NCBI GenBank assembly: GCA_903914045.1
Contig: CAIWNO010000172.1
Location: 1 to 7,225 of the forward strand
Length of the DNA stretch: 7,225 nt
Direction: 5' to 3'
Source of the DNA: an uncultured bacterium
GTDB lineage: Bacteria > Planctomycetota > Phycisphaerae > Phycisphaerales > SM1A02
A program made the translations under genes and the position numbers. The first letter of the stretch is position 1. The number at the start of each line of letters is the position of its first letter. Below the pieces are notes generated by a model, which saw only the letters and a program-made list of their open reading frames with translations, was not told the DNA's origin and ran no database searches. Below are positions 1-6,688 of the stretch, in pieces.

Positions 1-1188
1 ATGATCCATCATTCGATGTCTGTTGTAGCCGGCAAAAATTTCATCTCCGCCGTCACCAGAAAGAGTGACCGTGACATTTTTGCGCGCCGCGCGACTGATG
101 AGATATGTTGGAAGTTGACTGGAATCCGCGAACGGTTCGTCATATATCTGCGCGAGCAGGGGAATGGCGTCGCGCAATTCATACGAAGAAACGCGAATGC
201 TGGTGTGATCGGTCTTGAGATGTTTGGCAATAATGTTGGCGTGCAAGCGCTCATCCATTTGCGTTTCTTGAAAGCCAACCGTGAAAGTGCGAATGGGCTG
301 CGGCGAAAGTGATTGCATGACGGCGGTCACAAGCGTGGAATCAATTCCGCCGGAAAGAAACGCGCCAATGGGAACATCCGAAATCATGTGGGCGTCAACG
401 GCGTCTTGTACTCGTGTAAACAGCGCCTCCTCGGCTTGCGCGTCGTTGCCAACAAACGGTTCGTTCACGCCGCGTTCGGCAATAGCGCGCGCGTTCCAAT
501 ACATGGAAGTTTGTGATTCACCCGTGTCAACATTGATGCACATGATGTGCGCGGGCGCAAGTTTGGAAACGCCTTTCCAAATTGTGCGTGGCGCCGGCAC
601 ATAAAGAAATTGAAAGTAGTCAGCCAACGCGGCACGGTCCACGACGCGTTCAAAATGTGGAACGCACACGATGGCTTTTAATTCACTGGCAAAAGCAAAT
701 AGACGGGTGTCGCCTTGACCAATCCATCCGTAATAGAGCGGCTTCACACCGATGCGGTCGCGAACCAAATGCAGCGTGCGCTCCTGAGCATCATGGACCG
801 CAAACGCAAACATTCCAACCGCGCGCCGCGCCGCGCCTTGAATGCCCCAAGTTTCAACCGCGGCTAAAAGAACTTCCGTATCGGATTCAGATCGAAACTC
901 AACACCCAGCGCGCGCAACTCCTCGCGCAACTCTTGAAAGTTGTAAATCTCTCCGTTGTAAATCAACGTGAAGCGTCCACTACGCGAGCGCATAGGTTGC
1001 GCGGCGGCGTCGGTGCAATCAATAATTTTTAGACGCGTGTGCGCAAGTCCAGTGCGTGTTGGCGCATGAAACCAAATCCCAGACGCATCGGGTCCGCGAT
1101 GCGCAAGCGTGCGAGCCATATCGTGAAGAACATTCTCTGGGTTTTTAAAAAAACTTGAAAAATTAATAAAACCCGCTATTGCGCACAT
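1..1188 (-). CDS. asnB: Asparagine synthetase (glutamine-hydrolysing), AsnB family, C-terminus cut by window edge
   Basis: The enzyme transfers glutamine-derived ammonia to an adenylated carboxylate, classically aspartate, in the cytoplasm. I translated the minus strand from the ATG at 1188; it stays open for 396 codons to the window edge. The N-terminal Ntn-glutaminase domain starts MCAIAGF, which puts the nucleophile Cys2 in place. HRGPD is at 30-34, an Arg in LAHTRL near 52, and YNGEIYN at 77-83. The synthetase domain shows the pyrophosphate loop SGGIDS at 279-284, DEPFADSS further on, and SGDGGDE at 377-383. Family members usually run about 550-650 residues, so roughly 150-250 are missing to the left. 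It diverges from a CapD-type sugar dehydratase, so the real acceptor may be a polysaccharide sugar acid instead of aspartate; that is inference. The start is well supported because Cys2 must be exposed after Met removal. A GGGGAA sequence lies 9 nt upstream. Confidence 0.95.
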   Translation of the reverse strand, partial: MCAIAGFINFSSFFKNPENVLHDMARTLAHRGPDASGIWFHAPTRTGLAHTRLKIIDCTDAAAQPMRSRSGRFTLIYNGEIYNFQELREELRALGVEFRSESDTEVLLAAVETWGIQGAARRAVGMFAFAVHDAQERTLHLVRDRIGVKPLYYGWIGQGDTRLFAFASELKAIVCVPHFERVVDRAALADYFQFLYVPAPRTIWKGVSKLAPAHIMCINVDTGESQTSMYWNARAIAERGVNEPFVGNDAQAEEALFTRVQDAVDAHMISDVPIGAFLSGGIDSTLVTAVMQSLSPQPIRTFTVGFQETQMDERLHANIIAKHLKTDHTSIRVSSYELRDAIPLLAQIYDEPFADSSQLPTYLISRAARKNVTVTLSGDGGDEIFAGYNRHRMMDH

Positions 1189-1366
1189 GAATGGCCATTC
1201 CCCAACTGGTTGGTGTTTGTTCGCATTGGGACACCACATTGAGCGTCAATGGCATGCATTGAAACATTCATGCGTTGAATAGTAACGCCCAACGCGCCAG
1301 TTTCAGAAATGCCGTCAGGCTTTGGATTTTTTGCGGGCACTTGATTTGAAAGCAACATTTACTACT
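1189..1366. promoter_or_regulatory. Divergent intergenic region between asnB and the sugar dehydratase gene
   Basis: The stretch separates two divergent genes, so it should hold both promoters. It contains several short symmetries. GAATGGCCATTC (1189-1200) is a perfect palindrome touching the asnB start codon. CCAAC/GTTGG (1202-1213) has a 2-nt spacer, and TCAATG/CATTGA (1246-1262) a 5-nt spacer. TGAA/TTCA (1260-1270) follows. A near-direct repeat TGC(A/G)TTGAA occurs at 1255-1263 and 1271-1279, one period of 16 nt. No convincing sigma-70 pair is visible. The best partial match for the dehydratase gene is TTGATT at 1341 with TACTAT at 1363 (16-nt spacer), which would force use of the ATG at 1397. 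A TTGACG on the minus strand (1249-1244) lacks a good -10. I see no small gene here. Confidence 0.4.
1198..1203 (-). promoter_or_regulatory. Probable ribosome binding site of asnB
   Basis: On the minus strand GGGGAA ends 9 nt before the ATG at 1188, a normal Shine-Dalgarno distance. It agrees with the start that exposes Cys2. Its AA end falls inside a 12-bp palindrome (1189-1200), so a protein or RNA fold at the palindrome would mask the site. Confidence 0.45.
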
Positions 1367-3250
1367 ATGTTGCGCGTGCGTAATTCTCTCGTGCAAATGA
1401 CTGGGGCTTCTAAAGTCTTCGTGGCGGCGGCAACCGATGCGGTCTTGTCTGGTGCTTTGTTGATTTGCGCGTTCCTATTGCGCTACGGTGACATTGCCCA
1501 AGCGTGGACGGCAAGTAAGCCACTGGTGATTTGGGCGGTGCTACTTGGACCAGTCTGTTTCTATGTTGCGGGTTTGTATCGCGAAATCACTCGCTACATT
1601 GGGCCTGTCTTTGCGGTGCGTGTGTGCAAAGGAGTTGCGTTGCTCACCGCGGCCATTGTCGGCGTGTCATTTCTTGAAGATCAATTTCTTAGTGTGCCGC
1701 GCACGGTGCCATTTATTTATTTTGCCATTACAACATTGGCAATCGGCAGTACCAGGCTTGGCGTGCGATGGATGCTGCTTGGCAAGGGCGGCTACGCAAA
1801 AAATTACCAAGTGGCCATCTTTGGCGCGGGCGCTGCTGGAATTGGTTTGCACTCCGCGCTTATCCATGGACGCGAGCAATCCGTGGTTGCGTTCATTGAT
1901 GATGATCCAAAACTTCATGGGCGAAAAATTCGCAATGTGCCGGTGTATTCCAGCGAAAATATTTCGCAAGTTTTTGCCAATCATGACATCAAGGCGTTGC
2001 TTCTAGCGCTTCCAAGCGCAAGTCGCGCGCGCCGATTAAGGTTGGTGCAACAAGCAACGGCGCATGGCGTGCGCGTGCTGACCGTTCCAACATTGGCCGA
2101 ACTGGACGACGGCACGGCGTCAGTGGGGCAATTGCGCCCCGTGAAAGTGGATGATTTGCTTGGACGCACCCCTGTTGCCGCGAATGAAGAATTAATGCAT
2201 CGGCACATCACCGGCAAAAGTGTTTTGGTCACGGGCGCCGGTGGGTCGATTGGTTCCGAACTTTGCCGAAAAATTGTGGAGGCGGGTCCAACGCGCCTGG
2301 TTCTGTTGGATCACTGTGAACACAATTTGTACGCGATAGAAAAAGAAATCCGCCACATGATTGCAAAGCGTGGCACAGAAATGTTGCTTGAGACTTCGCT
2401 TGGTTCAGTGAACGACCGCGTGTTGCTTGACCGCTTGTTGGTGGCGCAGCGCATTGAAACGGTCTACCACGCCGCCGCTTACAAGCATGTGCCCATGGTT
2501 GAAAAACATGAGACCGCGGGCGTGGAGACCAACGTGTTTGGCACGCTCACCATGGCGCAAGCCGCGCTGCACGCCGGAGTGAAGGCATTTATTTTTGTAT
2601 CAACCGACAAAGCCGTTCGACCTACAAGCGTCATGGGCGCCAGCAAGCGATTGGCTGAAATTATTTTGCAATCCATGGATGAAAGTTCAAATGGAGACAC
2701 GGTTTTTTCCATGGTGCGCTTTGGAAATGTTCTTGGATCTTCCGGCTCCGTCATTCCGCTGTTTCAAGAGCAACTTGAGCGTGGCGGACCAGTCACGGTG
2801 ACGCACGTGGAAATGGTGCGCTACTTTATGACTATTCCAGAGGCCGCCTCACTTGTGATTCAGGCTGGCGCCATGGCCCAAGGTGGCGAAGTGTTTGTGC
2901 TTGACATGGGCGAGCCCGTAAAAATTATTGACCTGGCAAAGAACATGATTCGCCTTGCGGGTCGGACGTTGCGTAATGAAAATCACCCATCAGGTGAAAT
3001 TGAAATTCAAATCACGGGCACGCGCCCTGGTGAAAAGTTGTACGAGGAATTGCTCATCAGTAGCGACTCCACCACCACTGAGCATGAGTCAATTGGTTTG
3101 GCGCGGGAGCCATTTGAATCGTGGAATTCGCTAGAGGCCAAACTGGATCGCTTGCAAACCGCCGTCGATCAACGCGATGATGGCGTGGTGCGCAAATTGC
3201 TGGGCGAACTTGTGGGTGGATATCAAGCCAACACCGTGAAGTCACGCTAA
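1367..3250 (+). CDS. Membrane-anchored nucleotide-sugar 4,6-dehydratase, CapD/FlaA1/WbpM/PglF family
   Basis: This family converts UDP-GlcNAc (or a related UDP-sugar) to the 4-keto-6-deoxy intermediate, using bound NAD(P) on the cytoplasmic face of the inner membrane. The product feeds synthesis of sugars such as QuiNAc, FucNAc or bacillosamine for O-antigen, capsule or glycoprotein. Numbering from the ATG at 1367 (627 residues), about four hydrophobic segments fill roughly residues 15-140. A CoA-binding-like Rossmann domain follows with GAGAAG at 153-158. The catalytic SDR domain has TGAGGSIG at 289-296, then HAAAYKHVP, STDK at 412-415 and MGASK at 423-427. Met in place of the usual SDR Tyr is normal for this family. 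RFGNVLGSSGSV, RYFMTIPEA and GTRPGEKLYEELL complete the signature. Length matches full-size WbpM/PglF-type proteins. A TTG start at 1322 and an ATG at 1397 are alternatives; none has a clear Shine-Dalgarno. ATG 1367 leaves a natural short cytoplasmic tail. Exact substrate and stereochemistry cannot be told from sequence. Confidence 0.93.
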   Translation: MLRVRNSLVQMTGASKVFVAAATDAVLSGALLICAFLLRYGDIAQAWTASKPLVIWAVLLGPVCFYVAGLYREITRYIGPVFAVRVCKGVALLTAAIVGVSFLEDQFLSVPRTVPFIYFAITTLAIGSTRLGVRWMLLGKGGYAKNYQVAIFGAGAAGIGLHSALIHGREQSVVAFIDDDPKLHGRKIRNVPVYSSENISQVFANHDIKALLLALPSASRARRLRLVQQATAHGVRVLTVPTLAELDDGTASVGQLRPVKVDDLLGRTPVAANEELMHRHITGKSVLVTGAGGSIGSELCRKIVEAGPTRLVLLDHCEHNLYAIEKEIRHMIAKRGTEMLLETSLGSVNDRVLLDRLLVAQRIETVYHAAAYKHVPMVEKHETAGVETNVFGTLTMAQAALHAGVKAFIFVSTDKAVRPTSVMGASKRLAEIILQSMDESSNGDTVFSMVRFGNVLGSSGSVIPLFQEQLERGGPVTVTHVEMVRYFMTIPEAASLVIQAGAMAQGGEVFVLDMGEPVKIIDLAKNMIRLAGRTLRNENHPSGEIEIQITGTRPGEKLYEELLISSDSTTTEHESIGLAREPFESWNSLEAKLDRLQTAVDQRDDGVVRKLLGELVGGYQANTVKSR

Positions 3251-3268
3251 TGCACTTGTGATTGCATT
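3249..3268. terminator. Small hairpin at the end of the dehydratase gene
   Basis: AATGCA (3249-3254) and TGCATT (3263-3268) form a 6-bp stem with an 8-nt loop. The left arm starts within the TAA stop codon (3248-3250). The stem is AT-rich and no T-run follows on either strand, so it is a poor intrinsic terminator. It is still the only structure available just after this stop. Confidence 0.25.
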
Positions 3269-3269
3269 G

Positions 3270-3286
3270 ATCTGCGTCATGCAGAT
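3270..3286. terminator. Second small hairpin between convergent genes
   Basis: ATCTGC (3270-3275) and GCAGAT (3281-3286) form a perfect 6-bp stem with a 5-nt loop. It overlaps the TGA stop (3279-3277) of the minus-strand AsnB-like gene. It is symmetric and could act on either transcript, but lacks a T-run. A bidirectional terminator is a guess from its position between two converging stops. Confidence 0.27.
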
Positions 3287-5043
3287 TGTCGGCATAGCCA
3301 ACATTCCAATACAAGCAATGACCAACGGCGCTGGGCCGCGTGATATGGAGTTGCAGCGGGGCTGGCCAACAATCCACGCAAAGCAATCCGGTTTGTGAGT
3401 TGGCAAACTCGTGATTGCGGGTCAAACAGTTTTGATTCACACAGTTGGACCAAGGCGTGTTCAGCGCGCGGGATAATGCTTGAATTATTGTTGTAAAGAA
3501 TTCGGGCGATCAATGGTTCAGGAAAATATTGGCGCAACATGTGCGCAAGTACGCCGCCATTGATGGTTGCCAAATGACGCGCGAATATTTGTTGTCCAAA
3601 TGAATGCCCCAGTTCTGTGGGCAGTCCAGTGATTGGAGCTGATGCAATTGCGGTGACTTTATGATTTAAAAATGGCGTGGCGACAGCAAGGGAGTGATGC
3701 GTTGAAATTTGATTCAGTAAACCAATATTGCACGATTGTGTTCGCATTTGTGTTGGCGACGCAGAAGGTGCGGGCTTCCTGCGCAGCAACAAGTTGATGA
3801 ATGACATTGTTGGCGTAGCTGCCAAAGAAGTTTCATGAATACCGCTGAGAGCATGCGAAGAATTCGCGCGCGCAAACGCGGCGTTTGCATTCATGGTCAG
3901 TGAATCAAGCGAACCAGTGGGCTCATCCAGCGCGCTGGCGACGCGATTGAGCAACTCGGAAAAATCTTCAAGTGTTTCACTTTGGTGATGAACAGCGCCA
4001 AGATGTTGAGCGATGTCTGTTGAAAGAGTCGCGTTGTCGGTATACAGCGGATCGGCCACCGCGCACGTATGTGTTTCAAGTTGCAATTCCAAGCGGCACA
4101 TGGCCGCCAAAAGTGAATCGGCGGAGGTGTTGGCGCGCATAATGTGAACGCTGTTCGAACGAAACCGCGACTGTTGCAAAGAATCCAGCAAAGCCCGCCG
4201 CAGCAATTCACTTTGCTCAGCAAGAGTGAGTTGTGTCAGGTTTGTTGGCGCAAGAAATAACTGGTTGAATTGTGAATTTGACTCATGTTGCGCGCCGCAA
4301 AAAGTGGACGAACGCAACTCACCGCACAGTGGCGCCAGCATGGTCACAACACCGCTCGCGGCTGGATCCCCTTCGCGAATTGAAATCAGGCTGGCGCTAG
4401 CCAGCAACGGAGCGCAGTCCAGTTCCACAAATCCGCCCGCGCATACTTTGTGCGCGCCTTGATACATCGATCGCGGCGCGGTCACAGCTCCTTGAGCCAA
4501 ATATTCATTGATTGCGTCTTGATCCAATGTCGCGTCAAATCCAGGAATTATTTTCAGCGCGCGCAATTCGCTGGCAAACGCAAGCCATCCTCGACCCGAA
4601 GCGAAATACAGCGGCTTGGAATCAAAGGCATCGCGCGCCAAAAGCAATTTTTTCAGGCGATCATTCCACAGCGCCAGTGCAAACGGAGTTTCAATGGCGC
4701 GCAAAGCCTCAATCGGGCTCTTGGTCGGATCGGCAAACGCGCGCGCCAATTCAGCCAACGCGGGTGGATGTTGATTGGAGTCAAGAGTGGCGCCGTGCGT
4801 GGCCGCAAGAGCGTCGCCGTCATACACAATTTGAATTTGCGCCGCGGAGTTTGCCAAGACCGCGGTGCGTGAAGTTAATAAGTGGCAGTCGGACAAGGCG
4901 ACTTGGGTTTGCTCGCCTATCCACAGCGAGTCGCGTTCAAAGCCTCGGTGAATCATGGCGTGCTGCATTTGGGCCATCAATGCACCAAGTTTTTTTCCAG
5001 TAAAGCCTGCGCCAAAATCAATCAGGCCGCAAATGCCGCTCAT
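3277..5043 (-). CDS. Asparagine synthetase-like protein with both active sites degenerate (probable pseudoenzyme)
   Basis: The 588 residues align along the whole AsnB fold, but the catalytic motifs are replaced. The start is MSGICG, so Ser stands where the Ntn nucleophile Cys2 should be. HRGPD is HRGFE (32-36), the Arg of the AHxRL motif is missing, and YNGEIYN has become YDGDALA (74-80). Structural motifs remain: RDAFDSKPLYF (137-147), LAFASELRAL (154-163) and LDQDAINEYLAQG. In the synthetase domain the pyrophosphate loop SGGxDS reads NTSADS (305-310), and LSGDGGDE reads LSGIHETS (399-406). DEPTGSLDSL (373-382), HHSLAVATPFLNHKV (449-463) and the C-terminal RRWSLLVLECWL (572-583) are still clearly AsnB-like. 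There is no stop or frameshift, so selection for a full-length product is likely. The gene follows a YdcF-like gene with an ATGA overlap, so translation is probably coupled. A catalytic function other than amide transfer, a regulatory or binding role, or recent decay are all possible. Confidence 0.88.
   Translation of the reverse strand: MSGICGLIDFGAGFTGKKLGALMAQMQHAMIHRGFERDSLWIGEQTQVALSDCHLLTSRTAVLANSAAQIQIVYDGDALAATHGATLDSNQHPPALAELARAFADPTKSPIEALRAIETPFALALWNDRLKKLLLARDAFDSKPLYFASGRGWLAFASELRALKIIPGFDATLDQDAINEYLAQGAVTAPRSMYQGAHKVCAGGFVELDCAPLLASASLISIREGDPAASGVVTMLAPLCGELRSSTFCGAQHESNSQFNQLFLAPTNLTQLTLAEQSELLRRALLDSLQQSRFRSNSVHIMRANTSADSLLAAMCRLELQLETHTCAVADPLYTDNATLSTDIAQHLGAVHHQSETLEDFSELLNRVASALDEPTGSLDSLTMNANAAFARANSSHALSGIHETSLAATPTMSFINLLLRRKPAPSASPTQMRTQSCNIGLLNQISTHHSLAVATPFLNHKVTAIASAPITGLPTELGHSFGQQIFARHLATINGGVLAHMLRQYFPEPLIARILYNNNSSIIPRAEHALVQLCESKLFDPQSRVCQLTNRIALRGLLASPAATPYHAAQRRWSLLVLECWLCRQSA
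5040..5043 (-). other. ATGA stop/start overlap joining the YdcF-like and AsnB-like genes
   Basis: On the minus strand the TGA of the YdcF-like gene (5042-5040) overlaps the ATG of the AsnB-like gene (5043-5041). No Shine-Dalgarno is seen just upstream of this ATG. Reinitiation by ribosomes that finish the first gene is the likely way the second is translated, which implies an operon and roughly matched expression. Confidence 0.8.
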
Positions 5044-5864
5044 GGCGCGGGCTCAACGGCAACTTCTTTGGCGGGGAAAAGTTTCGCCGCCACCAAGCCA
5101 AAATATTCTTTAAGACACGTTTCTGTTTGATCCAGCGCTTGACCGCGCGGCAAAAGCATGCGCCATGAAAATTGCTCATCAATTCCCGCCGTGAGATAGT
5201 GGCAAGGAAGTTCAACCACTTCAAATCCAAGCGCGCGAAATTGCATGGCGGCGCGTGGCAAATGAAAGACACTGGTGGCAAGCAAAATTTTCTTCACATG
5301 AAGACTGCGCAATGTCTTGGCGTGTTGAATGGATTCGCTTTCCGTATTTGTCGCTTGCGGACCAACCACAATCGCGCTTTCCGGAATAGCCAACTCAAGC
5401 GCCATTTGTTTTTGAAATTGCCCCTCACTCATGTTTGGATCATCGGGCTTGCCGCCGCCACCCAACACCAACAACGGCGCCTTACCAAGTTTGTACGCCT
5501 CAACCGCCACGCGAAATCGATCCGCCGTGGCGCTTACAAAACATGTTTCATTTGGTTGATCACGGTGCCAGCGAAATGTGCTTCCAAGCACCACAATTGC
5601 GTCGCACTGTGGCGCATCGGCGGCGCGAAGCGGCGCGACCATGCGCTCTAAACTTGCGGCCAACCAGGTCGCAATCAATGGCGTGCATGTGAAATATAAA
5701 ATCACCGCGCCGCACGCGTTCAGCAACGCGCCAATGCGCCACGCACGCGCGTTGCAATGCGCGCGATTGCGCCACATGAAGATCAAGCCCACAACAATCA
5801 GCAACAGTGAAATTGTTGAAGGCATGAAGAATGGCAGCCACCATCTTGGCGTGGTAAGAAACAT
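5040..5864 (-). CDS. YdcF/ElyC-family (DUF218) membrane protein
   Basis: Numbered from the ATG at 5864 (274 residues), the N-terminus has two hydrophobic helices at about 12-31 and 44-69. A DUF218 domain follows: DAIVVLG at 88-94, ADRFRVAVEAYKLGKAPLLVLGGGG ending near 138, a conserved SEGQ near 146, TNTESESIQ near 172-180 and HLPRA at 201-205. EYFGLVAAKL near the C-terminus is also typical. Family members such as ElyC affect envelope and peptidoglycan homeostasis in enterobacteria; the biochemical activity of the family is poorly defined. The ATG at 5864 was chosen because family proteins usually begin a few residues before the first helix. ATG 5888 or GTG 5894 would add 8 or 10 residues but almost touch the divergent gene. 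It overlaps the degenerate AsnB homologue downstream, so the two proteins may act together. Confidence 0.85.
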   Translation of the reverse strand: MFLTTPRWWLPFFMPSTISLLLIVVGLIFMWRNRAHCNARAWRIGALLNACGAVILYFTCTPLIATWLAASLERMVAPLRAADAPQCDAIVVLGSTFRWHRDQPNETCFVSATADRFRVAVEAYKLGKAPLLVLGGGGKPDDPNMSEGQFQKQMALELAIPESAIVVGPQATNTESESIQHAKTLRSLHVKKILLATSVFHLPRAAMQFRALGFEVVELPCHYLTAGIDEQFSWRMLLPRGQALDQTETCLKEYFGLVAAKLFPAKEVAVEPAP

Positions 5865-5912
5865 GGCGCTTGAAAGAGTAACCCGCATTCGCACGGAGTG
5901 AGATCTGTCCGT
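5865..5912. promoter_or_regulatory. Very short divergent gap between the YdcF-like and glpF genes
   Basis: Only about 48 nt separate the chosen starts, and just 3 nt if the outermost GTG codons (5894 minus, 5898 plus) were used. Promoters for both directions must therefore lie partly inside the opposite gene. GGAGTGA at 5895-5901 is the best Shine-Dalgarno candidate for glpF, about 11 nt before the ATG at 5913. I see no good sigma-70 pair in either direction. Confidence 0.35.
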
Positions 5913-6683
5913 ATGCTTTCACGCATGACACCATTCATGGGCGAATTTGTGGGAACCGCACTCTTGGTTTTAATCGGAGATTCCGTGGTTGCGAACAATT
6001 GTTTGGCGCGCACCAAGGGCAACAACGCGGGTTGGTTTGCCATGTGCGCCGGGTGGGGTGCCGCCGTTTTTGTGGCGGTGTATTGCGTGGCTGCTTCAAG
6101 CGGCGCGCATTTAAACCCCGCAGTCACAATTGGTTTGTGGTGTGCCGGAGTGTTTGATGGCGCCAAAGTTTCGTCGTACATCACCGCGCAAATGCTTGGA
6201 GGATTTGTGGGCGCGGTGCTGATGTGGATTTCGTATTTGCCGCATTGGGGAAAAACCCCAGACGGTCCAACAAAGCTGGGCGTGTTCTGCAACGCGCCAG
6301 CCATTCGCGCGCCGCTGTCAAACTTTGTAACGGAAGTCATTTCCACTGGCATTTTAATTTTTGGCATTCTGTCGCTCAAAGACGCGCAGTTGAACATGAA
6401 CGATGGCAGCGTTGTGAAACTAAGTCTGGGTGCCATTGGCGTGTTGCCCGTGGCGTTGCTGGTGTTTGCGATCGGTTTATGTCTGGGCGGCTCAACGGGC
6501 TACGCCATTAATCCCGCGCGCGACTTTGCTCCGCGCATTGCGCACGCGTTGTTGCCAATTCCCAACAAGGGTTCCAACGATTGGGGCTACGCGTGGATTC
6601 CAATCTTTGGTCCGCTTGTTGGCGGACTTGTAGCGGCGTGGCTTTTCAAAGTGCTCAACGTGGCAAGTGTCGCGCTTCCGTGA
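5913..6683 (+). CDS. glpF: Aquaglyceroporin (glycerol facilitator), MIP family
   Basis: This is an inner-membrane channel for glycerol and similar small uncharged solutes. From the ATG at 5913 it has 256 residues, close to the usual size, with hydrophobic segments throughout. GEFVGTALLVLIGD opens the first helix. The two half-helix NPA motifs are SGAHLNPAV (Asn68) and GYAINPARD (Asn200). The Asp after NPAR marks the aquaglyceroporin branch over water-only aquaporins. By spacing against E. coli GlpF, the selectivity filter reads Trp (20 residues before Asn68), Gly, Tyr (3 before Asn200) and Arg203. Tyr takes the place of E. coli Phe200. GTG 5898 and ATG 5925 are alternative starts; ATG 5925 begins MTPFMGEF, also family-like. 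No glycerol kinase or glycerol-phosphate dehydrogenase gene is in the window. It converges with the methyltransferase gene, leaving 5 nt and no room for a terminator. Confidence 0.92.
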   Translation: MLSRMTPFMGEFVGTALLVLIGDSVVANNCLARTKGNNAGWFAMCAGWGAAVFVAVYCVAASSGAHLNPAVTIGLWCAGVFDGAKVSSYITAQMLGGFVGAVLMWISYLPHWGKTPDGPTKLGVFCNAPAIRAPLSNFVTEVISTGILIFGILSLKDAQLNMNDGSVVKLSLGAIGVLPVALLVFAIGLCLGGSTGYAINPARDFAPRIAHALLPIPNKGSNDWGYAWIPIFGPLVGGLVAAWLFKVLNVASVALP

Positions 6684-6688
6684 CGCGT

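Noticed and set aside
1..971. Several plus-strand open frames of 67-129 codons
   Set aside because: All are antisense to the intact asnB frame, which carries every expected motif; none resembles a known family.
1180..1188. MCAIAG instead of MCGIAG at the AsnB N-terminus
   Set aside because: Residue 3 varies in the family (E. coli AsnB begins MCSIFG) and Cys2 is kept, so this does not suggest altered activity.
1341..1368. TTGATT...TACTAT as a sigma-70 promoter for the dehydratase gene
   Set aside because: Only 4 of 6 matches in each box, and it would put the start of transcription after the preferred ATG at 1367. It is mentioned under the intergenic region but not called.
2600..2647. Missing SDR tyrosine (Met in MGASK) in the dehydratase
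   Set aside because: Met at this position is the norm for the CapD/WbpM/PglF group, so it is not a sign of inactivation.
5798..6436. Long minus-strand open frame (212 codons) opposite glpF
   Set aside because: It lies antisense to a clear MIP-family gene, shows no recognisable domain and has a low-complexity, Pro/Thr-rich composition typical of a shadow frame.
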